A DNA stretch of 64,000 nt from an uncultured Rhodospirillaceae bacterium. GTDB taxonomy: Bacteria; Pseudomonadota; Alphaproteobacteria; Rhodospirillales; UBA2165. Shown piece after piece: positions 55,154 through 64,000 of this stretch (within the stretch, counting starts at the first letter, position 1; each line of letters opens with the position of its first letter). The notes beneath the pieces were generated by a model, which did not search any database, had not been told where the DNA came from, and saw only the letters and a program-made list of their open reading frames with translations. A program made the position numbers and the translations under genes. The stretch is taken from positions 1-64,000 of the forward strand of contig CAJWAR010000011.1 of assembly GCA_913020445.1 (NCBI GenBank). The letters run 5' to 3'.

Positions 55154-55945
55154 TTAGTTCCGCCAGATATGCAATTTGGTTTCGCGGGCATCATCGACCG
55201 CAACGATCTCAGCCGCCGGGTGATCGGGCGCGACAAAGGAATTACTGACAAACAGCGTTTCGGGTTTCATCTCAGCTTTGACTTTCTCTAAGAGCTTGGG
55301 CATTGGCTCCGGTGACAGAAACGCATAAGCGACATCAAAGCCGGATAAATCTTCTTTCCAGAAATCGCCATAGATCAGATTGAGATTACGCGTGGCCGTT
55401 AGCAATCGCCGTAGCCAGGCCAGGGCAAAGGGCAGGGGCGCGGATTCGATCCCGGTAAACGTCATGTCCGGGCGCTGGCGTGCCAGATACAACAGCGCGC
55501 CGCCGATGCCGCAGCCGATATCGATAAACTGCCCGCCTTTTTCCGCTGGTAATAGCTCATGAAGCGCCGCCCAGGTCGTGCGGTTGGTGAGATAGAGCGG
55601 CACCCGGTTGCGCGCTGTGTTCCAATAAACCAGCAACAGGGCGACGAAAACCAGCAAAAATACCCACGGTGGCAGCTGCCAAGCCGTCGCGATCAACGTC
55701 GCCGGCGGCAGCACGATCTGCACCGGTATCCACCATTTGGCGAGGCCGAGACGATGGCCGATCAAAGCAGCAACCACGCCTTGCACCAATAGGGTAATCA
55801 GCGGATGGATGGTTTCGCCGGTGATGGCAACTGCCGATAAGGCGCCGGCAAAAGCAATGGCAAAGCCAAGTATTTGCGACAACAAAACGCGGAATAGCGG
55901 TGTCGAAAACCAGGAAGGTGGGGCGCTGTGGCTTTGGTTGTTCAC
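55154..55945 (-). CDS. Membrane-anchored SAM-dependent methyltransferase
   Basis: A 263-residue protein starting at GTG 55945, with TAG of the upstream gene overlapping by one base (TAGTG). Three or four hydrophobic segments lie in residues 15-105. A Rossmann-type methyltransferase domain follows, with motif I FIDIGCGIGGALLYLA (about 140-155) and acidic TGIES. The C-terminal half resembles class I methyltransferases of the FAM173/lysine-methyltransferase type, but the substrate is unknown. It is co-transcribed with the TauE/SafE gene. Confidence 0.82.
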   Translation of the reverse strand: MNNQSHSAPPSWFSTPLFRVLLSQILGFAIAFAGALSAVAITGETIHPLITLLVQGVVAALIGHRLGLAKWWIPVQIVLPPATLIATAWQLPPWVFLLVFVALLLVYWNTARNRVPLYLTNRTTWAALHELLPAEKGGQFIDIGCGIGGALLYLARQRPDMTFTGIESAPLPFALAWLRRLLTATRNLNLIYGDFWKEDLSGFDVAYAFLSPEPMPKLLEKVKAEMKPETLFVSNSFVAPDHPAAEIVAVDDARETKLHIWRN

Positions 55946-56733
55946 TATGCCATTCCAAATAATTGGCCTAAGAATTGACGCACTTCATCACGCAGCAAGG
56001 CGCGGACAATAATATAAAGTCCCAGCAACAGCAGACCAATGAAAAACACCTGGCGAAATAGAGGCTCGGGGATGCGCTTCCTGATTTTTTGACCGAACCA
56101 CATACCGGCAAATGCTGGCACCAGGGCAATCGTCGATAAGATGACGGTTTCGATGGGCAATAAATCATGCCCGCCAAGTGCCACGGCAAGGCCAAGGGTG
56201 GCAGCGGTGAAAACCACGCCCATCGCCTGAATGAGCGTATCCCGCGGCAGGCCAATTGCCTGCATGTAAATGACGCCCGGCATAATGAACGATCCGGTGA
56301 GACCGGTGAGAAATCCACTAAAGGCACCGATAATCGGTGACAGCCAGTTTTCATGCTTGCCGGGGGGCGGTATTTGCGGCGTCAGCAATGAGACGCCGGC
56401 ATAGGAACAGATCGAGAGGCCGAGCAGTCCAGATAATATTGCTGCTTCGGATTTAGCCAGTATACCGGCAGCAAACCAGGTACCAATCGCTGCCATGATC
56501 ATTAATGTGGCGAACTTTTTGGTGACCAGTTTGAAATGCCCGCCGACCAGCCCTTGCAAGATATTGGTGCAGAACGTCGGGATGATGATAATCGCCATCG
56601 CATCTTTGAGGCCGAGCGTCGCCGTCAGCAAGGCTAAAGACACCGACGGCAGGCCAAGGCCGATCACGCCCTTAACGGAACCGGACAATACAAAAGTGGC
56701 GGTGATAATTATCAGGGTTTCAAGCGAATACAT
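55945..56733 (-). CDS. TauE/SafE family sulfite/organic-anion exporter-like permease
   Basis: A 262-residue membrane protein with about eight helices. [20 protein letters not shown] (about 24-43) and [20 protein letters not shown] (about 134-153) are the two repeated TauE/SafE signature loops. Members move sulfite, sulfoacetate, lactate and similar anions; direction and substrate are not readable here. It abuts the methyltransferase gene. Confidence 0.9.
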   Translation of the reverse strand: MYSLETLIIITATFVLSGSVKGVIGLGLPSVSLALLTATLGLKDAMAIIIIPTFCTNILQGLVGGHFKLVTKKFATLMIMAAIGTWFAAGILAKSEAAILSGLLGLSICSYAGVSLLTPQIPPPGKHENWLSPIIGAFSGFLTGLTGSFIMPGVIYMQAIGLPRDTLIQAMGVVFTAATLGLAVALGGHDLLPIETVILSTIALVPAFAGMWFGQKIRKRIPEPLFRQVFFIGLLLLGLYIIVRALLRDEVRQFLGQLFGMA

Positions 56734-56827
56734 GGCGAACTTACGAGTTGATAGTCAAGCTCGCCATAGTGCCGAGCGCACCCCGAAACGTCCAGCTATT
56801 CGTCTCGCGGATAATTTTTTAGAAAAT

Positions 56828-56904
56828 TGGTCGGGAAGAGAGGATTCGAACCTCCGACCCCGTCGTCCCGAACGACGTGCGCTACCAGGCTGCGCCACTT
56901 CCCG
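56828..56904 (-). tRNA. tRNA-Pro(CGG)
   Basis: On the minus strand CGGGAAG (56904-56898) pairs with CTTCCCG (56838-56832), discriminator A (56831), CCA (56830-56828). D-arm GCGCAGCCTGGTAGCGC is typical of tRNA-Pro. The anticodon stem CGTCG/CGACG holds TTCGGGA with anticodon CGG (56870-56868), and the T-arm has GGTTCGAATCC. It begins 17 nt after the ispB stop on the same strand. Confidence 0.97.
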
Positions 56905-56920
56905 ACATGTTTGGACCGCT

Positions 56921-57940
56921 TTAATAAGCCCTATGAATACAGAAATCAATGGCATCGATGAGGGCGGATTTTTCGTCGCCGTCTTCGAAAATGCCCATCG
57001 CGTCACGGGCAATCGCCCCATAATGGCGGGCGCGTTCGACGGTATCTTCGAGGGCGCCATGCTTAACCATCAATTCGATAGCGTGTTCCAAATCACCGTC
57101 TTGCTGGTCGAGGTCTTCGAGGGTGCGGCGCCAAAACACCCGCTCTTCGTCGTCGCCGCGGCGGAACGCCAGGATCACCGGCAGGGTTATCTTGCCTTCT
57201 TTGAAATCGTCGCCGACAGTTTTGCCGAGATCGGCCTGCTTGGCTGAATAATCCAGCATGTCGTCGATCAACTGAAAGGTAATGCCAAGGTTCATGCCAA
57301 AAGTTTCAAGCGCATCCTCTTCGACTTTGGGCCGGTCGGCAACCAGCGCACCGATGCGGCAGGCGGCCGAGAAAAGCTGCGCGGTCTTGGATTTAATCAC
57401 TTCAAGATATTGAGTTTCACCGGTTTCGGTATCGTTGGTCGTGGTGAGTTGCAGCACTTCACCCTCGGCGATTATCGAGGAGGCTTTCGAGAGCACCGCC
57501 AGCACTTCCAGGGAACCATCCGCGACCATCAGCTCAAAGGCGCGGGAAAATAGAAAATCACCGACCAAAACGCTGGCCTGATTGCCCCAGACAGCATTGG
57601 CCGAAGCGAGGCCGCGGCGAAGCGAACTTTCATCAACCACATCATCATGCAATAGCGTCGCGGTATGAATAAACTCAACGCAGGCAGCGAGTCCTTTATG
57701 GCGTTCGCCGTCATAGCCGCACATTCTCGCCGAAGCCAAGGTCATCATCGGGCGCAGGCGTTTACCGCCGGCTGAAACAAGATGACCGGCCAATTGCGGA
57801 ATAAGCGCAACCGGGCTATCCATCGAGTGGACGATCAGCGTATTAACATCTTTAATGTCATCCGCGGTCAATTGGACAAGCGGCTCCAGTGATGGACTTT
57901 GCCGATCCTTACCGCTCTCTAAATTTACAACGACTCCCAA
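56921..57940 (-). CDS. ispB: Polyprenyl (octaprenyl-type) diphosphate synthase
   Basis: This enzyme makes the long isoprenoid side chain of ubiquinone from IPP and allylic diphosphates. The 339-residue product has [10 protein letters not shown], the first Asp-rich motif [21 protein letters not shown] and the second motif [11 protein letters not shown]. The start is most likely TTG 57940 ([10 protein letters not shown]), with AGGA about 10 nt upstream; chain length (C40 to C50) cannot be told. It is divergent from DUF2007/TrmN6 and directly upstream of tRNA-Pro. Confidence 0.93.
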   Translation of the reverse strand: MGVVVNLESGKDRQSPSLEPLVQLTADDIKDVNTLIVHSMDSPVALIPQLAGHLVSAGGKRLRPMMTLASARMCGYDGERHKGLAACVEFIHTATLLHDDVVDESSLRRGLASANAVWGNQASVLVGDFLFSRAFELMVADGSLEVLAVLSKASSIIAEGEVLQLTTTNDTETGETQYLEVIKSKTAQLFSAACRIGALVADRPKVEEDALETFGMNLGITFQLIDDMLDYSAKQADLGKTVGDDFKEGKITLPVILAFRRGDDEERVFWRRTLEDLDQQDGDLEHAIELMVKHGALEDTVERARHYGAIARDAMGIFEDGDEKSALIDAIDFCIHRAY

Positions 57941-58065
57941 GGGCTATATTTCCTTTGGTCTGATTATTTTGCTAATGTTGATTTAAGCATAGGTGGCTAA
58001 CTCCCCCCTGGTCAAGACCGGACATGCGGTACATTATTGGAATGAAACAATAAAATGTGATTGCG

Positions 58066-58308
58066 ATGATAGAGCTGCTGCGCACCAATGATCCTGTTCT
58101 AATCTCCTGGCTGACGGCCATTTTGGCTGAAGCTGATATCGAGATTATAGTATTTGACGCCCATACCAGTATTTTGGAAGGCAGCGCCAATGCCATTCGG
58201 CGGCGGGTCATGGTGATCGACGACGATCATGACCGGGCCAGGCAAATTTTTGAAGCTGGCATTGAGGAATTGGAGGGCGGCGTCAGCGCCTATGAATATC
58301 CCGAGTAA
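58066..58308 (+). CDS. DUF2007 putative signal-transducing protein
   Basis: An 80-residue protein (MIELLRTNDPVLISWLTAIL) of the DUF2007 family with a ferredoxin-like/PII-like fold. The motif SILEGSANAIRRRVMVIDDD is typical of the alphaproteobacterial branch. ATG 58066 fits the family better than the GTG three codons upstream. It overlaps the methyltransferase start by 17 nt, so the two are coupled. Function unknown. Confidence 0.85.
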   Translation: MIELLRTNDPVLISWLTAILAEADIEIIVFDAHTSILEGSANAIRRRVMVIDDDHDRARQIFEAGIEELEGGVSAYEYPE

Positions 58309-59035
58309 TTCCTATCAATTACTAGGCGGCCGATTGACCATGCTCTCCGCTGAAGGTGGCTATCGGGCGGCGATTGATCCGGTATTCCTGGCGGCATCGG
58401 TTCCGGCTGCTAAAGGTGATCATATTCTCGATGTCGGTTGTGGCACCGGTGCGGCGGCGCTTTCGCTAGCGACACGCCTAACAGACGTGCACATTACCGG
58501 GCTCGACCAACAAAAAAAGCTTATCGAGCTGGCCCGGGAAATTGCCCAATTAAATGGCTTGGCGGCGCGCGTTCGATTTCAGCACGATGACTTGCTCCAT
58601 GCCGGTAATAATTTTGAATCTGCGGCGTTTGATCATGTCATGGCCAATCCGCCTCATCATAAAAAAGGCAGCGGCAATCCATCGCCTGATCCTTTGAAGG
58701 CGGCCGCCAATATCGAAGGCGAAGCCACGCTGGAGGATTGGGTGGCGTTTTGCTTGGCGATGGTCAAGCAAGGCGGCAGTGTTACCTTTGTCCATCGCTA
58801 TGACCGCCTGGAGGAATTGGTTTCATTGATGGCGGCGCAAGGAACGGCAGTTACGGCTTTTCCGCTGTGGCCAAAAGTCGCGGGGGAGGGTGCTAAGCGC
58901 ATACTTGTGCAAGCGCGAAAGGGTGCTTCGGGTGACACTCGAATAGCTGAGGGAATGACCCTGCACGCGGATGATGACACCTATACGGCTGAGGCTCACG
59001 CGATTTTGCGCGACGCAGCGGCGCTAATACTATAA
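58292..59035 (+). CDS. TrmN6-like methyltransferase (tRNA1(Val) adenine-N6 type)
   Basis: A 247-residue N6-adenine-type methyltransferase. SAM motif I is ILDVGCGTGAAALSLA; the catalytic motif NPPHH (near residue 128) is the NPPY-type motif of N6-methyltransferases. LLGGRLTMLSAEGGYRAAID near the start is typical of the TrmN6/YfiC family. ATG 58292 is inside the end of the DUF2007 gene. Precise RNA target is inferred from family only. Confidence 0.87.
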   Translation: MNIPSNSYQLLGGRLTMLSAEGGYRAAIDPVFLAASVPAAKGDHILDVGCGTGAAALSLATRLTDVHITGLDQQKKLIELAREIAQLNGLAARVRFQHDDLLHAGNNFESAAFDHVMANPPHHKKGSGNPSPDPLKAAANIEGEATLEDWVAFCLAMVKQGGSVTFVHRYDRLEELVSLMAAQGTAVTAFPLWPKVAGEGAKRILVQARKGASGDTRIAEGMTLHADDDTYTAEAHAILRDAAALIL

Positions 59036-59076
59036 GCGCCCTTGCGGCTCCGGGCCTCTCGACCTACTTTAATCAC

Positions 59077-59955
59077 ATGATCGGAAAATATTTGGAAAAA
59101 TGGCGGGTGCCGGGCTTTCGTAATCCCAAGCCGGTAGTGGCCGTGGTGCGGCTTTCCGGCGTGATCTCGGATCGCTCTAGTCTCGGCCGTTCAGGCTTGT
59201 CGGCAGCCGGTCTGGTGACCGTCCTGGAGACCGCTTTCAAAATGCCGCATCTCAAAGCGGTTGCGCTGGCGATCAACTCACCCGGTGGCAGCCCGGTGCA
59301 ATCTTCGCTGATCGGTAAACGTATTCGTGCCTTGGCCCAAGAACATAAAGTGCCGGTAATCGCTTTTGCCGAGGATGTTGCGGCCTCTGGCGGCTATTGG
59401 CTGGCCTGTGCTGCGGACGAAATTTTTGCCGACGATTCGTCGGTGATTGGCTCCATCGGCGTTATATCGTCAGGTTTCGGTTTTCAAAACGCGATCAAAA
59501 AACTCGGTGTCGAGCGGCGCGTCTATACCGCGGGCGAGCTGAAATCGACCCTTGATCCGTTTTTGCGTGAAAAGCCCGAGGATATTGACCGCCTGATGGA
59601 GCTGCAGCAAGACGTGTTTGACGCCTTTAAGGAAATGGTGCGCGACCGCCGCAAGGATAAATTAAAAGCCTCCGAGGATGAGCTGTTTACCGGCGCGTTT
59701 TGGACCGGCCGCCGTGCGCTGGAAATGGGGCTGATTGATGGGCTTGGCGATCTGACATCGGTGATGCAGGAACGCTATGGCGACAGAGTGCGATTTCGGC
59801 CGGTCGAGCCCCGGAAGAATTGGCTCAAGGAAAAACTCGGCTTTGGCATGGCCGGCAGGAATTGGTCGTCCCCTAAGGGCGGCGTTTCATCAATTGTTGA
59901 CGAAGTTCTGGTGGCGATTGAAGAGCGCGGGCTGTGGAATAAATTTGGCCTCTAA
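59077..59955 (+). CDS. S49 family serine peptidase (SppA/SohB-like)
   Basis: A 292-residue signal-peptide-peptidase-like enzyme. INSPGGSPVQSSLIGKRI marks the oxyanion loop, the nucleophile Ser is in FAEDVAASGGYWLA (about residue 108), and the general base Lys is in TAGELKSTLDPF (about 161). WTGRRALEMGLIDGLG is conserved at the C-terminal side. No clear membrane anchor precedes the domain, so it is the short, possibly cytosolic form. It follows the methyltransferase gene after 41 nt. Confidence 0.92.
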   Translation: MIGKYLEKWRVPGFRNPKPVVAVVRLSGVISDRSSLGRSGLSAAGLVTVLETAFKMPHLKAVALAINSPGGSPVQSSLIGKRIRALAQEHKVPVIAFAEDVAASGGYWLACAADEIFADDSSVIGSIGVISSGFGFQNAIKKLGVERRVYTAGELKSTLDPFLREKPEDIDRLMELQQDVFDAFKEMVRDRRKDKLKASEDELFTGAFWTGRRALEMGLIDGLGDLTSVMQERYGDRVRFRPVEPRKNWLKEKLGFGMAGRNWSSPKGGVSSIVDEVLVAIEERGLWNKFGL

Positions 59956-59996
59956 ATGGTTGACCTGGCCTGTCTTCTCCCTCTACAACCTTGACC

Positions 59997-60239
59997 ATGC
60001 TTGGATTTAGTTTACCGAAATTAATCGTTCTCGCCGTCATCATTGCGGCGATCTGGTACGGCTTTAAACTTTTTGGCCGTGGCCAAAGTCTTACTAAACA
60101 GAATCAGCCGGGCGACGATACAGATACCGTCATCCCGGATGCCGTCGATATGGTGAAATGTGCGACCTGCGGTGATTTTGTGCCGGCAAAAAACGCGAGG
60201 TCGTGCGGTAAAGAGAACTGCCCTTACCCCGGGAGTTAG
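59997..60239 (+). CDS. Small membrane protein with C-terminal four-cysteine zinc-ribbon-like end
   Basis: An 80-residue protein with one N-terminal helix (LPKLIVLAVIIAAIWYGF), a polar linker and a C-terminal CATCGDFVPAKNARSCGKENC motif (four Cys in CxxC-x11-CxxxxC spacing) that could bind zinc. ATG 59997 is used. Similar small proteins occur in alphaproteobacteria without a known function. It sits between the S49 peptidase and the VOC protein. Confidence 0.75.
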   Translation: MLGFSLPKLIVLAVIIAAIWYGFKLFGRGQSLTKQNQPGDDTDTVIPDAVDMVKCATCGDFVPAKNARSCGKENCPYPGS

Positions 60240-60247
60240 GCGCCGTT

Positions 60248-60625
60248 ATGTCTGATGTCATCGATATGCATCATGTCGCGATGGCGACGGCGGATTTAGA
60301 AACCACCATCAAATTTTACACTGATATCGTTGGCCTGGAAGCGGGCCCGACGCCGTCATCGAGCCGGCCTCTGCAATGGATGTATGCCGGCGATAATCCG
60401 GTGTTGCATATTTTTCAACCTAATGAGGATCGTGCAGGCGGGGAGGATGACGTTTATGGCGTCGCGCATTTCGCACTGCATATAGCGGATTTTGATCGGG
60501 CGAAAGAGCACCTCGAAAAGCATGGTATCGACTATGCGGTAAATATTATGGAATCGAGAAACGCCCGGCAGTTATTTTTCGATGGTCCTGATGGAGTGCG
60601 GGTTGAGCTAATTGAGCTAAGATAA
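60248..60625 (+). CDS. VOC superfamily (glyoxalase/bleomycin-resistance fold) protein
   Basis: A 125-residue VOC protein. [20 protein letters not shown] holds the first metal His; [13 protein letters not shown] and [15 protein letters not shown] hold the further expected His/Glu positions. A single module of this size would dimerise to make the active site. The substrate is not known. It starts 8 nt after the small membrane protein gene. Confidence 0.86.
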   Translation: MSDVIDMHHVAMATADLETTIKFYTDIVGLEAGPTPSSSRPLQWMYAGDNPVLHIFQPNEDRAGGEDDVYGVAHFALHIADFDRAKEHLEKHGIDYAVNIMESRNARQLFFDGPDGVRVELIELR

Positions 60626-60646
60626 CAACTTCGGCAAAACCGCGAC

Positions 60647-60675
60647 TTGACCCACGGTCTCTACCCAAGTATCTA
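60647..60675 (+). promoter_or_regulatory. Possible sigma70 promoter for glyQS
   Basis: TTGACC (60647-60652) and TATCTA (60670-60675) are 17 nt apart, ending 42 nt before the glyQ ATG. The -10 matches consensus poorly, so this is a suggestion. Confidence 0.35.
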
Positions 60676-60717
60676 ACGCTCACTCTAATTTACAGCAATT
60701 TTTTGGCGGATTCTAAA

Positions 60718-61614
60718 ATGGGGGAAAGCCCTCAAAACATTCGGGAAAATGGGAGTGATTTTCAATCCCTGATCCTGAAGTTGCAGGCCTATTGGGCAGA
60801 CTACGGCTGTGTGCTGCTGCAACCCTACGATATGGAGATGGGGGCGGGCACGTTTCATCCGGCAACGACGCTGCGTGCGCTTGGGCCCGAGCCGTGGAAT
60901 GCAGCTTACGTGCAGCCTTCCAGGCGCCCCACCGATGGGCGATATGGCGAGAATCCGAACCGCCTCCAGCATTACTATCAGTATCAAGTAATTCTGAAAC
61001 CGAGCCCGGAGGATGTGCAGGAACTCTATCTCGAAAGCCTTTATACGCTCGGCATTGATAAAGACCTCCATGATATTCGCTTCGTTGAGGATGATTGGGA
61101 GAGCCCGACCTTGGGCGCCTGGGGACTCGGCTGGGAGGTGTGGTGTGACGGTATGGAAGTCAGCCAGTTTACCTACTTCCAGCAAGTTGGTGGCATCGAT
61201 TGCGAGTTGGTGTCGGCCGAGCTGACCTACGGCCTCGAGCGTCTCGCCATGTATATCCAAGGGATCGAGAACGTCTTCGATCTTGATTGGAACGGCAAGG
61301 GCGTGACGTATGGCGATATTTATCTCCAGGCCGAACAGGAATTCTCCGCTCATAATTTTGAGCATGCCAATGTCGAGATGCTGACCCGCGAATTTGAAGA
61401 TGCTGAGCAAGAGTGCCAGAGCTTGCTTGAGTTGGAAAAGCCGCTGCCGCTGCCGGCTTATGATCAATGTATCAAAGCATCGCACCGCTTTAATCTGCTC
61501 GATGCCCGGGGCGTTATCAGCGTCACCGAACGCCAAGCCTATATTGCCCGCGTCCGCGCCCTCTCCAAAGGCTGCTGTGAAGCCTGGCTCAAGACGCAAG
61601 AGGAGGGGGAGTGA
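60718..61614 (+). CDS. glyQ: Glycyl-tRNA synthetase alpha subunit
   Basis: The alpha subunit of the tetrameric bacterial glycyl-tRNA synthetase holds the aminoacylation site. I use ATG 60718 ([20 protein letters not shown]); a TTG at 60703 would add five residues. Class II motifs are seen in [38 protein letters not shown] and [19 protein letters not shown]. About 298 residues is normal. It overlaps glyS by one base (TGATG). Confidence 0.97.
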   Translation: MGESPQNIRENGSDFQSLILKLQAYWADYGCVLLQPYDMEMGAGTFHPATTLRALGPEPWNAAYVQPSRRPTDGRYGENPNRLQHYYQYQVILKPSPEDVQELYLESLYTLGIDKDLHDIRFVEDDWESPTLGAWGLGWEVWCDGMEVSQFTYFQQVGGIDCELVSAELTYGLERLAMYIQGIENVFDLDWNGKGVTYGDIYLQAEQEFSAHNFEHANVEMLTREFEDAEQECQSLLELEKPLPLPAYDQCIKASHRFNLLDARGVISVTERQAYIARVRALSKGCCEAWLKTQEEGE

Positions 61615-63683
61615 TGGCTGAGCTGCTGCTGGAAATTCTCTCGGAAGAAATCCCGGCGCGGATGCAAACGCGTGCCGCCGATGATCTGAAACGATTGATC
61701 TGTGATGGCCTGAAAAAAGCTGGTCTCGATTTTGACAGCGCCAATTCATATGTCACGCCGCGCCGGTTAACCCTGGTGGTAGATGGTCTGCCGACCGAAA
61801 CCCCGGATATTTCCGAAGAGCGCCGCGGCCCCAAAACCGATGCGCCGGAAAAAGCGGTGCAGGGGTTCTTAGGCTCCGTTGGGTTGACGCTTGGTGACCT
61901 TGAGAAACGCGAAACCGACAAAGGTGAGTTCTATTTTGCTAAAATCGAGAAAAAGGGTCAGAAGACTGCTGATTTGTTAGTTGGCTTGATCGAAGGCGCG
62001 ATGCAGGGTTTGCCGTGGCCGAAGTCTATGCGCTGGGCCGGTCACACCGTCCGCTGGGTGCGCCCTATGCAGGGCATTGTCTGTGTGTTTGATGGCGGTG
62101 TCGTGCCCGTAAGCTTTGGCCCGATTGAAGCCGGCAACAAAACCCAAGCTCATCGTTTCCTGACAGACGCCATCGTCGAAGTCAAAGATTTTGATGATTA
62201 TAAAAAGGCGCTGGAGACCGGTCATGTGCTGATCGATCCCTTGGAGCGCCGGGCGGCGATTAAAGGCGATGCTGATGCCTTGGCGGCCAAAGCCGGGCTC
62301 AAGATGATTGACGATCCGGCATTGCTGGATGAGGTCGCCGGGCTGGTCGAATGGCCGGTTGCGTTGATGGGCTCGATCGATGATGAGTTCATGGATGTGC
62401 CGCCGGAAGTGCTGACGACAACGATGCGCAAAAACCAAAAGTATTTTGCGCTGGAGGATAAAAAGGGCAATTTGGCCCCGAACTTCATTGTTGTCGCCAA
62501 TAAGGAAACACCCGATGGCGGGGCGGCGATTGTCGCCGGTAATGAGCGGGTCCTCCGGGCGCGTTTGGCCGATGCCAAGTTCTTCTGGGATCAGGACCAA
62601 AAAAAGAAACTGGAAGAATACCTGCCGCAACTCACGGATATAACTTTCCATGCAAAACTTGGTACTGTGGCCGAGAAAATGGAGCGGGTTGGCCAGGCAG
62701 CTGTTGAATTATCTGGTGAAGTAGGGGCAGATAAAAAACTTATTTCCCGGGCAGCGAAACTCGCCAAAGCTGATCTGGTTACTGGCATGGTAATAGAGTT
62801 CCCTGACTTGCAGGGCATAATGGGCCGTTATTATGCGCTCGAAGATAAAGAAACACCGGAAGTTGCTACTGCCATTGCCGAGCATTATTCGCCCCTCGGC
62901 CCGTCTGATGAATGTCCAACTGCCCCCGTCAGTGTCGCTGTCGCTCTGGCGGATAAAATCGATACCTTGGTTGGATTTTGGGCAATTGACGAAAAACCGA
63001 CGGGCTCGAAAGACCCCTATGCACTCAGGCGCGCAGCCCTTGGCGTTATTCGATTGATCGTAGAGAACGAATTGCGATGCAACTTGGACGAATTATTTAT
63101 TAGAGCCTGGAATCTTGGCGATTACGGTGGTGAGTGGCATCTGATTAACGATGATTTTCGTGTATTTTTGCGTGAGCGGATAAAGATTCATCTCAAGGGA
63201 AAAGGTGTTCGGCCAGACTTAATTTCTGCTGTGTTCGCTCGTCCTGAACAGAACGATATCTGTGATATCCTTGCTCGCGTTAACGCCTTGACGACTTTTA
63301 TTGAGACCGAAGGTGGCCTAGATTTGCTGACGGCGTATAAACGTGCTGACAATATTTTGCGAATCGAAGAGAAAAAAGACAAGGTAACCTATGATCAAGA
63401 AGTTGATGCTGCTGTACTTGATCAAGCCGAAGAGCTGGAAATGCATAAGGGGCTAACCCTTGTCACGGATGCAATGTCGCAGAATCTTGCGGATGAGGAC
63501 TATGCTGGGGCGATGTCCTGGCTTGCCAGCTTGCGAATGCCCGTCGATGACTTTTTCGATGAAGTTACCGTCAATTGCGAAGACGCGACGCTTCGTGTAA
63601 ACCGACTGCGTTTACTGTCGCAAATACGGACGACCATGAACCAAGTCGCAGACTTTTCTCAAATAGAAGGGGGAGAGCGTTGA
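61614..63683 (+). CDS. glyS: Glycyl-tRNA synthetase beta subunit
   Basis: The 689-residue beta subunit recognises tRNA-Gly. The start [18 protein letters not shown] is diagnostic; TTMRKNQKYFALEDKKG and the HD-like region (EFPDLQGIMGRYYALED, GSKDPYALRRAALGVIR) follow. The C-terminus has an anticodon-binding helical domain. GC content drops from about 62% in the 60-base lines I counted near 62.1-62.3 kb to about 43% near 62.7-63.2 kb, without any break in the frame. The stop overlaps the ppdK start (TTGA). Confidence 0.96.
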   Translation: MAELLLEILSEEIPARMQTRAADDLKRLICDGLKKAGLDFDSANSYVTPRRLTLVVDGLPTETPDISEERRGPKTDAPEKAVQGFLGSVGLTLGDLEKRETDKGEFYFAKIEKKGQKTADLLVGLIEGAMQGLPWPKSMRWAGHTVRWVRPMQGIVCVFDGGVVPVSFGPIEAGNKTQAHRFLTDAIVEVKDFDDYKKALETGHVLIDPLERRAAIKGDADALAAKAGLKMIDDPALLDEVAGLVEWPVALMGSIDDEFMDVPPEVLTTTMRKNQKYFALEDKKGNLAPNFIVVANKETPDGGAAIVAGNERVLRARLADAKFFWDQDQKKKLEEYLPQLTDITFHAKLGTVAEKMERVGQAAVELSGEVGADKKLISRAAKLAKADLVTGMVIEFPDLQGIMGRYYALEDKETPEVATAIAEHYSPLGPSDECPTAPVSVAVALADKIDTLVGFWAIDEKPTGSKDPYALRRAALGVIRLIVENELRCNLDELFIRAWNLGDYGGEWHLINDDFRVFLRERIKIHLKGKGVRPDLISAVFARPEQNDICDILARVNALTTFIETEGGLDLLTAYKRADNILRIEEKKDKVTYDQEVDAAVLDQAEELEMHKGLTLVTDAMSQNLADEDYAGAMSWLASLRMPVDDFFDEVTVNCEDATLRVNRLRLLSQIRTTMNQVADFSQIEGGER

Positions 63684-64000
63684 GCAACTCCAAATGGGTC
63701 TATTCTTTCGGTGGGGGGTCCGCTGAAGGCCGCGCCGATATGCGTAATCTATTGGGCGGCAAGGGAGCCAATCTGGCCGAAATGTCGAGCCTCGGATTAC
63801 CGGTACCACCAGGATTTTCAATCACCACTGAATTGTGCAACCATTACACCGCCAACAACAATCATTACCCGGATGAGCTAAAAGCCGAAGTCGATGCGGC
63901 GCTGGCCAAAGTCGAAAGCGCTATTGGGGTAAAATTCGGCGACGCTGATAATCCGCTGCTGGTGTCGGTGCGCTCAGGCGCCAGGGCGTCCATGCCGGGC
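63680..64000 (+). CDS. ppdK: Pyruvate, phosphate dikinase, N-terminal part (partial)
   Basis: The first 107 codons are present before the window ends. The start is TTG 63680, overlapping the glyS stop as TTGA and giving MSNSKWVYSFGGGSAEGRAD. GGKGANLAEMSSLGLPVPPG and LLVSVRSGARASMPG are the ATP-grasp N-terminal motifs of PPDK, which interconverts pyruvate and PEP using ATP and phosphate. No ATG nearby preserves the conserved KWVYSFGGG start. Confidence 0.93.
   Translation, partial: MSNSKWVYSFGGGSAEGRADMRNLLGGKGANLAEMSSLGLPVPPGFSITTELCNHYTANNNHYPDELKAEVDAALAKVESAIGVKFGDADNPLLVSVRSGARASMPG

Noticed and set aside
56495-57247. 250-codon plus-strand open frame running through tRNA-Pro
   Set aside because: It crosses a tRNA and is antisense to both ispB and the TauE/SafE gene.
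57990-58030. Possible further palindromic repeat (cccccctggtcaagaccgg)
   Set aside because: Only a short resemblance to the ggatcaagtcc arm; no paired hairpins or CGTCA/TGACG ends.
60685-61749. 354-codon minus-strand open frame
   Set aside because: It is antisense to glyQ, which has unambiguous class II synthetase motifs.

Overview
The window is a 64 kb piece of an alphaproteobacterial chromosome. The evidence is the uninterrupted tuf–S10–spc–alpha ribosomal supercluster with secY and adk and without rpmJ or infA, an ATP12-type F1-ATPase assembly chaperone, a separate glyQ/glyS pair, DUF2007 next to a TrmN6-type methyltransferase, a CtrA-like TTAA-N7-TTAAC box, and dispersed palindromic repeats of a kind common in this class. 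I cannot name the genus. Composition is moderately GC-rich, with clearly AT-richer islands (the PAS kinase, the Sel1 lipoprotein gene).

Layout. 1–14,443: the end of tuf, then 27 genes on the + strand (rpsJ to rplQ), including secY, adk and rpoA. A strong sigma70-like promoter lies before rpsM and a textbook intrinsic terminator follows rplQ. L3, L15 and (weakly) L17 carry acidic tails, and S5 carries an Arg/Gly-rich N-terminus. 14,443–22,372: a tightly packed housekeeping run of htrA-type protease, rarA, crcB, rluC-type pseudouridine synthase, a HAD phosphatase, an AsmA-like protein and ATP12. A 71-bp palindromic repeat sits inside the htrA 5' coding region. 22,437–45,769: propionyl-CoA carboxylase is split here, with pccB at 22.4 kb and pccA at 43.7 kb. 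Between them lies an apparently catabolic or accessory block: a DOPA-dioxygenase-family protein, a GST, a two-subunit molybdenum hydroxylase, an isochorismatase-type hydrolase, two CocE/NonD hydrolases around an orphan five-PAS histidine kinase, a rhomboid protease, a GntR–HpaB–LigB operon (aromatic hydroxylation and meta-cleavage), MlaA, and two DUF1194 VWA-like secreted proteins.

45,775–51,163: acylphosphatase overlapping a convergent degenerate GGDEF protein by 140 bp, lipB, tRNA-Leu(GAG), an AT-rich Sel1-repeat lipoprotein gene flanked by 31-bp perfect inverted repeats, and an operon of solute-binding protein, GST and a 56-aa protein. 51,395–64,000: maeB and mgtE, a membrane-anchored methyltransferase with a TauE/SafE permease, ispB with tRNA-Pro(CGG) directly downstream, DUF2007 with TrmN6, an S49 peptidase, a small membrane protein, a VOC protein, glyQ, glyS and the start of ppdK.

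I saw no CRISPR array, insertion sequence, prophage or recognisable defence system, and no gene-free stretch exceeds 300 bases. The observations that best repay follow-up are the internally duplicated PAS kinase between two hydrolases with atypical catalytic motifs, the inverted-repeat-flanked Sel1 gene, the translated repeat in htrA, and the RarA Walker A substitution.
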